The notes beneath the pieces were generated by a model. It was not told the origin of the DNA. It ran no database searches and saw only the letters and a program-made list of their open reading frames with translations. Of a DNA stretch of 64,000 bases, positions 36,985 to 46,965 are shown piece by piece. The position numbers and the translations under genes are program-made. Each line of letters opens with the position of its first letter. Position 1 is the first letter of the stretch. Source of the stretch: Mycolicibacterium rufum (GTDB taxonomy: Bacteria; Actinomycetota; Actinomycetes; Mycobacteriales; Mycobacteriaceae); NCBI RefSeq assembly GCF_022374875.2, contig NZ_CP092427.2, forward strand, positions 2,542,001-2,606,000, read 5' to 3'.

Positions 36985-38547
36985 GTGACCAGCGAAGCTG
37001 CGAAACCACAAGAAGCGCAGAGTAAATCGGGCATGCGGATCCCGGGATTCGCGCAGCTGCAGCGGCTGGGCAAGAGCCTCATGCTGCCGATCGCGGTGCT
37101 GCCCGCCGCGGGCATCCTGCTGCGATTGGGCCAGCCGGACCTGCTGGGCCGGATCGAGGTACCCGTCATCGGGGCGTTCTTCAAGGCGATGAGCGCCGCC
37201 GGTGACGCCCTGTTCACGAACCTGCCGCTGCTCTTCGCCGTCGGCGTCGCCATCGGTTTCTCGAAGAAGGCAGACGGATCGACCGCGCTGTCCGCGGTGG
37301 TGGGTTATCTGGTGGTGCAGGCGGTGTTCAAGACCATGTCGCCGATCGTGCTGGCCGGTCAGGTCGACAAGGCGGGCGAACAGGCGCAGATCAACTACAG
37401 CGTGTTCGCCGGCATCGTCGTCGGTCTGCTGACGGCGTGGTTGTTCGACCGGTACCACACGATCGTGCTGCCGTCGTATCTCGGATTCTTCGGGGGCAGA
37501 CGATTCGTCCCGATCATCGTCTCGCTGGCGTGTCTGTTTCTCGCGTTCGCGATGAGCTACTTCTATCCCATCTTCGACGCCGGGCTGACCGGCCTCGGGG
37601 AGTTCATCGGCGGATCCGGAGCAATCGGGGCCTTCATCTACGGCTTCGCCAACCGCATGCTGATACCGCTGGGGCTGCACCACATTCCGAACTCCTACAT
37701 CTGGTTCCTCTACGGCGACTACCAGACACCCTCGGGCGAGACCGTCACCGGCGAGCTCACCCGGTTCGCCGCCGGGGACCCGACCGGCGGTCACCTCACC
37801 TCCGGCTTCTACCCGATCCTGATGTTCGGGCTACCTGCCGCTGCGCTGGCGATGATCCACGTCGCGAACAAGAAGCAGCGCAAGGTGGCGGTCGGCATCC
37901 TCTCGGCCGCGGCGCTCACGGCGTTCCTGACCGGGGTGACCGAACCGCTGGAGTTCGCGTTCATGTTCGTGGCGTTCCCGCTGTACGTCATCCACGCGGT
38001 GCTGACCGGACTGTCACTGGCCATCGCCTACCTGCTCGACATCCACCTGGGCTTCTCGTTCTCCGCCGGTCTGATCGATCTGCTGCTCTACGGCACAGCG
38101 CCGGCGGCCAAGAACATCCCCTTGCTCATCGGGATGGGCGTGGTGTTCTTCGTCGTCTACTACGTGCTGTTCCGGTTCGCGATCACGAAATTCAACATGC
38201 GCACCCCCGGGCGCGAACCGGAGGACGAGTTCGAGGCCGAAGAGCAAGCGAACCTGGAGGTCGGCGCCGACGGAGCGACGACGACGGCGGTCGCCGCGCC
38301 GGTCTCAGCGCCCGCGCGGACGAAGGCCGAACAACTCATCGAGGCATTCGGTGGCCGCGACAATCTCGTCAACGTCGACGCCTGCATCACCCGGTTGCGC
38401 ATGGAGGTCGCCGACAAGACGAAGGTCGACCAGGGGCGGCTCAAAGCGCTCGGCGCCGCCGGCGTCATCGAAGTGGGCAACAGCGTCCAGGCCGTGTTCG
38501 GCACCCAGTCGGAGGCGTTGAAGAACGACATCCGCGAAGCGCTGTAG
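36985..38547 (+). CDS. PTS EIICB transporter, GlcNAc/glucose type
   Basis: The 520-residue protein has a membrane EIIC domain (about 20-400) and a C-terminal EIIB domain (about 448-520). EIIC motifs include PIAVLPAAGILLRLGQ, LPLLFAVGVAIGFSKKADG, GLHHIPNSYIWF and SGFYPILMFGLPAAALAMIH. EIIB has the phosphorylated cysteine C467 in NVDACITRLRM. The GLHH and GFYPILMFGLP segments, and linkage to nagA/nagB, favour N-acetylglucosamine (NagE-like), although mycobacterial homologues have been labelled PtsG. It imports and phosphorylates the sugar at the membrane. Confidence 0.9.
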   Translation: MTSEAAKPQEAQSKSGMRIPGFAQLQRLGKSLMLPIAVLPAAGILLRLGQPDLLGRIEVPVIGAFFKAMSAAGDALFTNLPLLFAVGVAIGFSKKADGSTALSAVVGYLVVQAVFKTMSPIVLAGQVDKAGEQAQINYSVFAGIVVGLLTAWLFDRYHTIVLPSYLGFFGGRRFVPIIVSLACLFLAFAMSYFYPIFDAGLTGLGEFIGGSGAIGAFIYGFANRMLIPLGLHHIPNSYIWFLYGDYQTPSGETVTGELTRFAAGDPTGGHLTSGFYPILMFGLPAAALAMIHVANKKQRKVAVGILSAAALTAFLTGVTEPLEFAFMFVAFPLYVIHAVLTGLSLAIAYLLDIHLGFSFSAGLIDLLLYGTAPAAKNIPLLIGMGVVFFVVYYVLFRFAITKFNMRTPGREPEDEFEAEEQANLEVGADGATTTAVAAPVSAPARTKAEQLIEAFGGRDNLVNVDACITRLRMEVADKTKVDQGRLKALGAAGVIEVGNSVQAVFGTQSEALKNDIREAL

Positions 38548-38553
38548 TCGCGG

Positions 38554-38970
38554 TCAGCCGACCTTCTGCAGCTGGAACGGGCTCTGGGTGACGATGCCGC
38601 CCGCACACCCGAAGTTCGAGTCCGAGGACACCACGCCGCTCAACGTCACCGGATCGACCGACATCGACACCACGGCCGGCTCGTAATGTCCGTCATCGCA
38701 GGTGAGTCCGCCGGGCTTCGTCACGGTGAACACCCACCGGCCATCGGTCAGCGTCGTCGGAGTCGACCAGCCCTGATTGCTGGTGACCGTCCCGGCACAT
38801 CCGGTGGGACCGCAACTGGTCGCGATGGTCCACACGTTGTAGGGATCGCCGTCGGCCGAGTTGTAGGTGCCGTTGAGCAGCGGCGGATCGGCGGCCGCGC
38901 CTCCGGCGAGGGCCATCGCCGCGATCGCCGGTGCGGCCATGGCCGCGAGAACACCCAGGACCTTTGCCAT
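38554..38970 (-). CDS. Small exported protein of unknown function
   Basis: From ATG 38970 the product (138 residues) has a signal peptide MAKVLGVLAAMAAPAIAAMALAGGAAA-DPPLLNG; GTG 38982 would add four residues. The mature part has four cysteines (TSCGPTGCAG, LTCDDGH, FGCAGG), probably forming disulfides, and motifs GTYNSADGDPYNVWTIATSC and GRWVFTV that recur in mycobacterial exported proteins. No enzyme motif is visible. It converges on the EIICB gene with only six bases between stops. Confidence 0.72.
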   Translation of the reverse strand: MAKVLGVLAAMAAPAIAAMALAGGAAADPPLLNGTYNSADGDPYNVWTIATSCGPTGCAGTVTSNQGWSTPTTLTDGRWVFTVTKPGGLTCDDGHYEPAVVSMSVDPVTLSGVVSSDSNFGCAGGIVTQSPFQLQKVG

Positions 38971-39114
38971 AGTGATTCGCACTGTACGGCGGCGCCGACG
39001 CCGATCGGCGCAGGCGGACGCGCTGATCCCCGGTTGTGTCCGTCGTGTCGCCGAACCGAGATGTCCGACGTCGCGCGCCGGTCACTCATGCTCGACGGTC
39101 GGTAACGTCGAGAC

Positions 39115-40296
39115 GTGACAGACACACCGGCCGACATCGTCGAATCCGAACGTCGACAACGGCGCCGACTTCGCGTCGTCGGCATCATGTTCGGGGTCGC
39201 CCTGCTGCTGTTCGCCGTGCCCTGGTGGACGCTGTTCGCGTCGGGTGCGGCCTGGCCGGGACCCGTCGTCGTGATCGGGACGGTGGTCTTCGTCGCGCTG
39301 TTCGCGGCGCTTCCGCTGTTGATGATGGCCGGCCACGGCGCCCGACATCGCGACCGTGCCGCCGTCGCGGGCGATGTACTGCTCGGTGCGGCGTGGGTGC
39401 TCTTCGTCTGGTCGGTGCTGGGCCAGGTGGTGCGGTTCGTGCTGTTCCTCGCCGGGGTCGAGGACCCTCACCGCGGCAGGGTGGTGGCCGGCGCGGTCGT
39501 CGTCGCGGTGGCGGTGCTTCTCGTATGGGGATACGTCGAAGCGATGCGTATCCCTCGGGTCAGGAGGCTCGACGTCGTCATCGACCGGCTCGGTGCGGGA
39601 TTGGACGGCCTGCGCGTCGCGGTCATCACCGACACCCATTACGGACCGATCGACCGCGCTCGCTGGTCGGCCGGGGTTGTCGCGAGGGTCAATGAGCTCG
39701 ACGCCGACGTCGTCTGCCACGTCGGCGACATCGCCGACGGCACGGTCAACGTACGTCACGCGCAGGCGGATCCCCTGGCGTCGGTGCGGGCGTCGTCGGC
39801 CCGCGTGTACGTCACCGGCAACCACGAGTACTTCAGTGAGGCCCAGGGCTGGCTCGACTACATGGAACGGATCGGCTGGACCTCACTGCACAACCGGCAT
39901 GTCGTGGTGCGACGTGGCGGTGACCGGCTCGTCGTCGCCGGGGTGGACGACGCGACCGCGAAGGCGTCGGGTCTGCACGGTCACGGCGCGAACCTCGACG
40001 CGGCGCTCGCGGGAGCCGAGAGTGGCCTCCCCATCCTGCTTCTCGCGCATCAACCCAAACAGGTGGCCCACGCCGTGCGGGCCGGGGTCGATCTGCAGCT
40101 CTCCGGACACACCCACGGCGGACAGATCTGGCCCTTTCATGCTCTGGTCCGGTTGGAGCAGCCGGTCGTGAGCGGTCTGAGTCGTCATGGTGAGCGCACC
40201 GCGCTGTACACGAGTCGCGGAACCGGGTTCTGGGGTCCGCCGTTCCGGGTGTTCGCGCCCAGCGAGATCACCCTGCTGACCCTGCGTCGCCCGTGA
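39115..40296 (+). CDS. Membrane-anchored metallophosphoesterase
   Basis: The first 150 residues carry four transmembrane helices. The rest is a calcineurin-like phosphoesterase with all metal motifs: ITDTHYG (D173, H175), VCHVGDIADG, VTGNHEYFSEA, LLLAHQPKQ, and SGHTHGGQIWP. Such proteins (YkuE/YaeI-like) use two metal ions to hydrolyse phosphomono- or diesters, often on lipids. The catalytic domain follows the last helix directly, so it sits at the membrane surface. The substrate is not readable. Confidence 0.88.
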   Translation: MTDTPADIVESERRQRRRLRVVGIMFGVALLLFAVPWWTLFASGAAWPGPVVVIGTVVFVALFAALPLLMMAGHGARHRDRAAVAGDVLLGAAWVLFVWSVLGQVVRFVLFLAGVEDPHRGRVVAGAVVVAVAVLLVWGYVEAMRIPRVRRLDVVIDRLGAGLDGLRVAVITDTHYGPIDRARWSAGVVARVNELDADVVCHVGDIADGTVNVRHAQADPLASVRASSARVYVTGNHEYFSEAQGWLDYMERIGWTSLHNRHVVVRRGGDRLVVAGVDDATAKASGLHGHGANLDAALAGAESGLPILLLAHQPKQVAHAVRAGVDLQLSGHTHGGQIWPFHALVRLEQPVVSGLSRHGERTALYTSRGTGFWGPPFRVFAPSEITLLTLRRP

Positions 40297-40302
40297 TTCC
40301 GG

Positions 40303-40737
40303 TCATCCGGCCGGTGCGAACAGCTCCAGCTGGATGTTGTCGGGGTCGCGGAACACCAGGGTGGCGAACGCGGTCGGCTCGTCGACGGTCCTGACGCCGG
40401 AGTGCGCGATGTCGAGCGTGTCGAGCCATTGCGCCCAGGCGTCCAACTCTTCGCGGGAGGTCACCGCGAAGCCGATGTGGTCCAGCCCCGTCTGCGCCTC
40501 GTCGAAGAGGTCGCCGCTGTTGCCCGTGTTCGTGTGCAGTCCGATCGCGAGCCCGGAGTTCGGTTCGATGAGCAGTACGGCGTAACCCGTGTCCTCACAT
40601 CCGTAGTGCGGGAACGTCATCGGCAGCCGTTGCGCACGGAACACCCGTTCGTACCAGCTGACGCTGGCGTCGATGTCGCGCACGGTGAAAGAGATGTGGT
40701 GGATCCCCGCGATCGCGGGGGCGCTCTGCTCGGCCAT
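40303..40737 (-). CDS. VOC-family (glyoxalase/dioxygenase-like) protein
   Basis: The 144-residue protein is one complete VOC module: GIHHISFTVRDIDASVSWYERVF at the start, then HIGFAVTSREELDAWAQWL and FRDPDNIQLELFAP at the end. Possible metal ligands are the N-terminal histidine, the histidine in LDHIGF, and the final glutamate in QLELF. Members act as lyases, isomerases or resistance proteins, so no reaction is assigned. Confidence 0.82.
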   Translation of the reverse strand: MAEQSAPAIAGIHHISFTVRDIDASVSWYERVFRAQRLPMTFPHYGCEDTGYAVLLIEPNSGLAIGLHTNTGNSGDLFDEAQTGLDHIGFAVTSREELDAWAQWLDTLDIAHSGVRTVDEPTAFATLVFRDPDNIQLELFAPAG

Positions 40738-40786
40738 GGAATCCGTCTTACGCCATCACCGCGTCTCGGGTGGCGGTCTTGGGCGA

Positions 40787-42208
40787 TCACGCAATCCGGA
40801 CGATCGACACCCTTGTCGTCGACGTGAGAGTGAGCCAATTCGCTTTCGTGGTGACGATCAACGCGTGCGCGCCGTCCGGACTCAACGCGGCCGACATTCC
40901 GTAGTCTCCGCCCGCGAAGTCGAGTGTCTTCCCGACCTGTGTCCCCGTGACGGTGTTGATCACAGATACCGTAGTGCTGAGGGGCTTGGATGGCGCTCTG
41001 AGGGTGTCCAGAATCAGCACCCGATTCCCGTCCTGACTGAACACAGGCCATATCGTCACTCCTGAATTCGGATAGACGAGAGTGCTTCCGATCTGGGTGC
41101 CCGTGGTCGTGTCGAGAACTCCCACCTCCGTCGTGTAGATGTCGCCGCTTCTGCCGGACGTGATGAACGTCAGGTGTCGGCCATCATCGCCGAAGATCGG
41201 CGACACGGGCGCGAAGCCGTTGAGGGCCAGTGTGGTGCCGACCTTTGATCCTGTGTCGGTGTCGATCGTCGAGTACAACATGGTGTTGGTCGAGGTGCGG
41301 CTGTCGTAAGTTCCCGTTGTGATGACCGCGTGCTTGCCGTCGACGCCGAAAAGCACCGGCACGGGCCAATATTCACCTGCGAGAGTGGTGACACCGCCGA
41401 CCTGGGATCCGGTGACGGTGTCCGTGACGGTCACATCTGTGGACTTGGAGTCCGTATTCGGGTCGGTGACGCCGGTGATGGTCAGAGCACGGGTACCGTC
41501 CGGATTGATCACCGGCGGGTTTCCCTCGTCGGTGGTCTCCTCCGCGCTCGTGACGGAAGCCGGCTGAGAACCCCTCGTGACCACGGTGCGGCCGATCTGG
41601 CGACCGGTATCGGTGTCGTACACCGATGTCTGGACGACCTGGGTGAGGGTGAGCAGCCGCAGACTGCTCGTGGTCACCGTCGCTCGGCTGCCGTCGGCAT
41701 TGAACTGCGCTGTCGTCGTTTGATGGCCGGTCCGGCTGACCGTTCCGACGACGCTCACCCGGGTGGGCTGGGCCTGGAGGGCTACATCCGCGGTGCGGAG
41801 TTGGCGGCGGGCGGCGGCGGCCACGGTCCAGGACACGGGCGATGGCACCGAACCCGCGCCGTCGCCACTCGTCGGCTGCTGCTCGGGTTGAACGAAGGTC
41901 CGTACCGATCTGATCCGCTGTGTTTCTGCGCTGGGTTCGGCGTCGCCTCCGCTCGAGGCAGACCGTCGCGTCGACCTCGCCGACGTCCTGTCGGCTCGGG
42001 GCGGCTTGACACGGACGGTTCGCCTGTCGGAGATGCGGGAGTCGGCGCCTGCTCTCGGCGAGACTGCCGCGGAGCGGCTCGGCGTTCCCGAGGTGCTTGC
42101 TGCAGCGTCGTCGGCCGACGCCGTCGGGCAGCCCAGCCATATCGCGATGCCTACTCCGAGCGCGGCCGCGAGACCCCCGACCCGGCCTACGCACTGTCCA
42201 TATCTCAT
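40787..42208 (-). CDS. Exported YncE-like beta-propeller protein
   Basis: ATG 42208 is preceded by CAAGGAGG. The signal peptide is MRYGQCVGRVGGLAAALGVG onward, ending near ASA-DDAA. About 110 residues of Arg/Ser/Pro-rich linker follow. The rest repeats units of the form D-T-x-T-G-x-[QK]-[IV]-G, e.g. DTDTGRQIGRTV, DTVTGSQVGGV, DTDTGSKVGTTL, DTTTGTQIGSTL and NTVTGTQVGKTL, each followed by a strand with F-x-x-D-G. This is typical of YncE/WD40-like propellers of mycobacteria. No catalytic motif was found; binding or adhesion is a guess. Confidence 0.75.
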   Translation of the reverse strand: MRYGQCVGRVGGLAAALGVGIAIWLGCPTASADDAAASTSGTPSRSAAVSPRAGADSRISDRRTVRVKPPRADRTSARSTRRSASSGGDAEPSAETQRIRSVRTFVQPEQQPTSGDGAGSVPSPVSWTVAAAARRQLRTADVALQAQPTRVSVVGTVSRTGHQTTTAQFNADGSRATVTTSSLRLLTLTQVVQTSVYDTDTGRQIGRTVVTRGSQPASVTSAEETTDEGNPPVINPDGTRALTITGVTDPNTDSKSTDVTVTDTVTGSQVGGVTTLAGEYWPVPVLFGVDGKHAVITTGTYDSRTSTNTMLYSTIDTDTGSKVGTTLALNGFAPVSPIFGDDGRHLTFITSGRSGDIYTTEVGVLDTTTGTQIGSTLVYPNSGVTIWPVFSQDGNRVLILDTLRAPSKPLSTTVSVINTVTGTQVGKTLDFAGGDYGMSAALSPDGAHALIVTTKANWLTLTSTTRVSIVRIA

Positions 42209-42288
42209 GGTCGCCTCCTTGACCGCACTCCCTTCGGATTGTGATGCGGAAGCTCGTGGCGACACTCAGTAGTCGACTACTGCACTGA

Positions 42289-44496
42289 TCACAGACGAAC
42301 GCGGGCGGCGTCCATCAACGCCTGCGCGGCGGCCTTCAGTGAGAGATCCGCGCGCAGCACGCCGAAGTTCTGCTCGCCGTCGGTGGGATCCGTTCCCCCG
42401 TCGACGAGTTCGTAGTACATCAGCGGTCCGGCCCAGTTCCACTGCGCGACCTGTTGCTGGGCCTGCAGCAGGATCGTCGCCTGATCTTGCTCGGAGACGG
42501 CGTTCACACTGGTCCCGGTCGGCGCACCGAATTCGGTGATCCAGATCTTCTTGGCGCCGTCGCCGTGGTTGGCCATCACCGCCTGCAGTGCCGGCAGGTC
42601 GTAGAACCCTCCGACCTGACGTTGTGCGGGATCCATCGGAAGGTTCGGATAGCTGTACGGATGAGCGGCTACCCCGTCAGCCAGTTGCGCCGTCCCGTTG
42701 GCGTAGAGCTGCTCGAGGTAGACGGCGGGCGGTATCTCCGCGGCCGACCCGTCGTACTGCGGACTGATGCCGCCGATCAAAAGTGTTGCGCGCGAATCGG
42801 CCCCGCGGATCGCGGTCGCGACGGCGCGGAACAGCTGACCGTACTCGCCGGCATCGGGACGTGTGGGCCAGAACTTGGCGGTGTTCGGTTCGTTCCACAC
42901 CTCCCAGCAGTGCACCCCCAGTGGCGCGTAACGCTGGGCGGCGAGGCTGGCGAAATTCGCGAGATCGGACAGGTTCGTGGGCCGGGCGTGAGTCGGATCC
43001 GAGAGCAGACGTGTGGACGTCGAGCGCGCCCATTCCGGGGTGTAGGCGATGGTCGCGAGCACACCCATCTGATGCGCCACCGCCTCGTTGACCAGCAGGT
43101 CGGTCGACCCCCAGTACAGACTGCGCCGTTTGGGTTGCACTGCCGACCAATCGATGTCGATGCGCACCCACGTGACACCCATGGCCGACATCAGATCGAA
43201 CTCCCGCTTGACCGTCGCCGCATCGGCTCCCCGCAGATGCAGTGTCATGCCGATGCCGGAGACCGCATCGTCGTTGGTGAGGATGACGTCGGTCTGGCCG
43301 GCGAGTTGACCGGCGGTCGCCACGATCAAAGCCCCGACGGCGCTGGTCAATTGGACGCGGAAGGCCTCGTCCGGCTCGTAGGCGGTGTCCCCGACGACGC
43401 TTACCGGGATCGTTGCCGACGTCTGGCCGGGGGCGAACACCACCGAACCAGTCGCGGCCGTGAAGTCCTGACCGACCGTGGCTTTGTACCCCGTTCCGGG
43501 GGAGATGGACACCGCGTACTGGACGGTCACCGTGGTCTTCGATGCGGCCGAGAGCCGGACCGTCAACAGTTCGACCCGTGCTCCGCTGTCCCCTTCGGCG
43601 AAGTAGGCGACGCTCTGCGGGAACCCCACGGTGATCGTCGAGGACGTCCCGCCGGTCGTTTTGCTCCCCAGAAGTTTCAGGCTGAACGTTTCGACGCCGC
43701 TGCGGAACGACTGCAGCCGTTCGGCGCGTTCGTCCCGGCGGGCAGCCAGGGCGGCGCCCCACACCAACGGCACCACCGCGGGAGAGACCGGACCATCACC
43801 GGCTGACAGTCGCCGGTTCGCGCCCAGCCACGTCGCGATCCAGGTGCGCACCGGGGTCGCCCGCGCGGGCGTCGCGCGACGTGCAGCAGGAGCCTCGACG
43901 ACGGTGTCGATGCGGGTGGCGCGCGGCGCGGGCGGAGCGGAGGGCGGTTCCGCGACCCCGCCCGTCGACGGTGGGTCGTCCGCGACGGAGGGCGGCGACG
44001 TCTGTGATTCGTCCCGTTGGCGCCGCTCGATCCCCGTGACGGCCCGTGTTCGGGGAAGCCGGTCCCTGAGCACCGCGCGGTGCTCTCGCGAACGGTTCGA
44101 CTGGCGCTTCACGTCGGGGTCCACGTCGTCGCTCGCAGGCTCGGCCCCCGGCGCGTCGTCGGCCTCGTCGGCGCCGCTGGAATTCTGCGCCGCGTCGTCG
44201 GCCGACGTCCCGGCAGTGGCGTCCGATCGGGACGGTCCATCTTCGTGGGTCTCCCCCGCGTCGGCGGTATCCGCTGACGGCGAAGGACTCGACACCGCAT
44301 GGTGCGTGTCCTCCGCGCTTCCGGGATCGGCCACGGCCACCGCCGGCATGAAGGCCACGGCGCCACCGATGCCCAGCGCGACGGCGAGCGCGCCCAGACG
44401 TCCGATTGCCGACGCGCCGCGCCCGGTCCGTGCGTCGATGCTGAGCAATCGGCGCAGCGTACTTCTCTCGGCCAAGACACCATGTGGACGAGCCAT
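42289..44496 (-). CDS. Exported Calx-beta plus glycoside hydrolase (clan A fold) protein
   Basis: The 735-residue protein has, in order, a signal peptide around IGRLGALAVALGIGGAVA, a disordered Asp/Ser/Pro region to about 270, a Calx-beta domain (about 285-412: FAEGDSGARVELLTVRL, FTAATGSVVFAPGQTSATIP, YEPDEAFRVQL), and a TIM-barrel glycosidase (about 420-735). The barrel carries WNEPN with acid/base E536 and ITEFGAP with nucleophile E655, as in GH5/GH39-like retaining enzymes. It should cleave a beta-linked polysaccharide outside the cell. The Calx-beta part may bind calcium or carbohydrate. Confidence 0.82.
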   Translation of the reverse strand: MARPHGVLAERSTLRRLLSIDARTGRGASAIGRLGALAVALGIGGAVAFMPAVAVADPGSAEDTHHAVSSPSPSADTADAGETHEDGPSRSDATAGTSADDAAQNSSGADEADDAPGAEPASDDVDPDVKRQSNRSREHRAVLRDRLPRTRAVTGIERRQRDESQTSPPSVADDPPSTGGVAEPPSAPPAPRATRIDTVVEAPAARRATPARATPVRTWIATWLGANRRLSAGDGPVSPAVVPLVWGAALAARRDERAERLQSFRSGVETFSLKLLGSKTTGGTSSTITVGFPQSVAYFAEGDSGARVELLTVRLSAASKTTVTVQYAVSISPGTGYKATVGQDFTAATGSVVFAPGQTSATIPVSVVGDTAYEPDEAFRVQLTSAVGALIVATAGQLAGQTDVILTNDDAVSGIGMTLHLRGADAATVKREFDLMSAMGVTWVRIDIDWSAVQPKRRSLYWGSTDLLVNEAVAHQMGVLATIAYTPEWARSTSTRLLSDPTHARPTNLSDLANFASLAAQRYAPLGVHCWEVWNEPNTAKFWPTRPDAGEYGQLFRAVATAIRGADSRATLLIGGISPQYDGSAAEIPPAVYLEQLYANGTAQLADGVAAHPYSYPNLPMDPAQRQVGGFYDLPALQAVMANHGDGAKKIWITEFGAPTGTSVNAVSEQDQATILLQAQQQVAQWNWAGPLMYYELVDGGTDPTDGEQNFGVLRADLSLKAAAQALMDAARVRL

Positions 44497-44621
44497 TTCA
44501 CGATCACCCCCCGAACGCGCAGCAACCTGTCACGGTTTCCCCGGGGAGCCTAACCCCGCCGGCATCCCGCGGGCAGGAGAACCGGTGCGATCACTGCGTC
44601 ACATCCGACGGCGATGCCGGC

Positions 44622-45113
44622 CTATCGACGCTGTAGCGCCGCCGAGAGATGGTGCTGGAGGGGCTGCCCCACGGCGGCCATCCGCAGGCTGTAGGTCAGC
44701 GTGGCCCCCCGGACGTCGATCGACCGGCACACCGCCATGACCTCCTTCGCCGATTCGGCGCGGCCGATCTCGCTCGACACCAGATCCATCCGCAGCCCGC
44801 CTTCGTCCGCCGTGAGCCGTCCCTCCTGGATCTCGGTGATGCCGGTCGGATGCGCGAGGATCCACTCCACACGGTCGGGCGCGGGTGCCCGCAGATAGCC
44901 CGTCTCGGCATGCAGCGGCCGCCCGTCGTCGGCCGCGCGCGTGCGCTGGACGTAGGTCAGGAACGGCTTGCCGACATGACCGAAGGTCACCTCTTCGACG
45001 TAGCTGAACGGTTGAATCGTCGGATACTCCCCCGTGCCCTCGCCGGACCACGTTCCCAGCAGAGGCGCCAGCACGGCGAGACTGGGGTGCAGCTCAGGAG
45101 TGGGATCGGGCAT
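44622..45113 (-). CDS. Nitrobindin-family heme protein (peroxynitrite isomerase)
   Basis: From ATG 45113 the protein has 163 residues and the family signature [16 protein letters not shown], followed by beta strands such as [21 protein letters not shown] and [20 protein letters not shown]. The heme-ligand histidine is expected in [11 protein letters not shown] near the C-terminus. Nitrobindins fold as a ten-stranded barrel and turn peroxynitrite into nitrate, protecting against nitrosative stress. The longer frame upstream has no conserved content. Confidence 0.88.
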   Translation of the reverse strand: MPDPTPELHPSLAVLAPLLGTWSGEGTGEYPTIQPFSYVEEVTFGHVGKPFLTYVQRTRAADDGRPLHAETGYLRAPAPDRVEWILAHPTGITEIQEGRLTADEGGLRMDLVSSEIGRAESAKEVMAVCRSIDVRGATLTYSLRMAAVGQPLQHHLSAALQRR

Positions 45114-45210
45114 CGGGCCAGCGTACGTCTCAACCCCGGATGTGACTACGCTCACAGGACAACGTAGGTTGTCACGGTTGGCCGGCGCGAGGACGGAGTC
45201 GTTTGCGGTG

Positions 45211-46944
45211 ATGGACGTGGAAGGGGCGCGCGGACGCTCGAGGATCCGGTACGCCGTCGTCGCTCTGGCGCTCAGCGCCGGGATCGCCGCAGCACCCGCT
45301 GCGGGCGTGGCCTGCGCCGACCCTTCGGCTGGGGATTCCGTCTCCGGCGCGACGAGCCAGACCGGCTCCGCCGCGACGCACGACACCGGTAGCCACAACG
45401 CGACGTCCGAGCCGGCTGCCACGGAGGCCACTGACGACGCTCCCAGGAACGAGCCGGAGCCCGAGGTCAGCGATCCAGACACTCCGGACACCGAGACCGA
45501 AACCGAAACCGAAACCGAGACCGAAACCGAGGCCGCCGATCAACCACGGCCACAACGCCCTTCGCGCCACGCGGATACCGGGCAGCCTGCGCGACCGGAG
45601 CGCGACAAGCCCCTGTTCCCGCGGTGGAGGGCGGCGATCGACCAGGCGCGGGCCGAGGAGCGCACGCAGGCCACCCCGCCCGCCCGCCGGCTCACCCTCG
45701 TCCGCACCGAGCAGGCCGCACCGTCCGCCACGGAGCCTGCCGCCGTCGCCACCGTCGAGGTGTCCACAGTCGCCGTCACGCCGCCGCAACCGCAACCGTT
45801 GTCACCGCTGGGCAAGCTGCTGCAACTGCCCGGCCGCCTCGTCAACACCGTGCTGCAGGTCTTCGACATCACCCGGTCCTCCCAGGGGCCCACCGCGCCG
45901 ATCAAGATCGCACCCCCAATCAACGACCTGCTGTTCGCAGCGTTCCGGGAAGTGGAGAAGTGGATCGGCCTCGACCGGACTCCCCCGCCGCAGCCGCCCT
46001 TCCCGTCGCTGACCTACACGGGTCCCACCACGGCGAAGACACCGACGGTGGCGCAGTTCCTCAACGCCTCCGCGTCAGCCTACGGTCTCGGAACCACGCC
46101 GGAAGGATTGGTTCCGTTCACGGTCAACGGTTTTCAGATGGCGTCGGCGAACATCATCTCGGGCATGGCGGCCCGGGCGTGGGTGACGCCCGACAACCAG
46201 GTGATCATCGCCTACCAGGGCACCACGGGCGGGACCAACCTGTTGTTCAACCCGTTCATCGCCGTCGCGCAGATCCTGACCGACCTCCAGGTGATCTACA
46301 CCCAGACCACACCCTGGGCCTTCACCGATGCACTGCGCTTCGCCGAGAGAGTGCAAGCCGCGGCGGCCGAGCAGGGTTACGCCCCCGAGGACATCTTCGT
46401 GACAGGCCACTCCCTCGGCGGATGGGAGGCGCAGTACGTCGCGCAGCAGATCGGGCTCGCGGGCGTCGGTTTCGAGAGCCCCGGGATGAGCAGCACGGTC
46501 CCCGGCAACGGTGCCGACTCGATGTTCGTCAACGTCGAGACCTACGGCGACCCGGCGCCGTTCATGGCATCGGATCTGCCCGGCCTGCAGCCGTTCATGC
46601 CGCCGTACGTGCCCGGCGGCGGCATCAAGCCGCACTACGGCCACATCGTGATGATCGGTGATCCGGCGGCGATGACGCCGCTGTTGAACGCGGTCACGCT
46701 GTGGCGCACCGGGCCCCTGCGGAACTTCGTCTTCTTCATGGATTTCCTCGGCAACTTTTTCCAATACCACCTGCCCGGCATCCAGGCCTACCACCTCGGC
46801 GTCGTGCCGGATCCCGGTGTGGTGCCGTGGCTGGGGACAGCGCGCGGGCCGGTCAACGCCGGCTGGGGCGACCTGACGATTCCCGAGTTGCTCTTGGCTG
46901 CAACGGATTCCGGGACGTTGCATCGCACGGTCGTGGCCGCCTAG
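45211..46944 (+). CDS. Exported lipase-like alpha/beta-hydrolase with acidic Thr-Glu repeat
   Basis: From ATG 45211 the protein has 577 residues, with a signal segment [20 protein letters not shown] ending near ACA-DPSAG. A disordered part to about 230 follows and includes a Thr-Glu dipeptide run. The hydrolase domain (about 270-560) has [11 protein letters not shown] at the oxyanion side and GHSLGG with nucleophile S401, like class 3 lipases and PE-PPE-type serine hydrolases; [16 protein letters not shown] and [11 protein letters not shown] may hold the acid and histidine. It probably acts on lipids or esters outside the cell. Confidence 0.8.
   Translation: MDVEGARGRSRIRYAVVALALSAGIAAAPAAGVACADPSAGDSVSGATSQTGSAATHDTGSHNATSEPAATEATDDAPRNEPEPEVSDPDTPDTETETETETETETEAADQPRPQRPSRHADTGQPARPERDKPLFPRWRAAIDQARAEERTQATPPARRLTLVRTEQAAPSATEPAAVATVEVSTVAVTPPQPQPLSPLGKLLQLPGRLVNTVLQVFDITRSSQGPTAPIKIAPPINDLLFAAFREVEKWIGLDRTPPPQPPFPSLTYTGPTTAKTPTVAQFLNASASAYGLGTTPEGLVPFTVNGFQMASANIISGMAARAWVTPDNQVIIAYQGTTGGTNLLFNPFIAVAQILTDLQVIYTQTTPWAFTDALRFAERVQAAAAEQGYAPEDIFVTGHSLGGWEAQYVAQQIGLAGVGFESPGMSSTVPGNGADSMFVNVETYGDPAPFMASDLPGLQPFMPPYVPGGGIKPHYGHIVMIGDPAAMTPLLNAVTLWRTGPLRNFVFFMDFLGNFFQYHLPGIQAYHLGVVPDPGVVPWLGTARGPVNAGWGDLTIPELLLAATDSGTLHRTVVAA
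45487..45534 (+). repeat. Hexamer tandem repeat coding for Thr-Glu dipeptides
   Basis: Seven to eight units of ACCGA[AG] run in frame after the signal peptide and give alternating Thr and Glu. Units differ only at the third base of the Glu codon, consistent with slippage-prone growth. A Thr-Asp version occurs at 53447-53469 in another exported hydrolase. Confidence 0.8.
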
Positions 46945-46965
46945 ACCTCAGCGGGTGTGAGTGCT

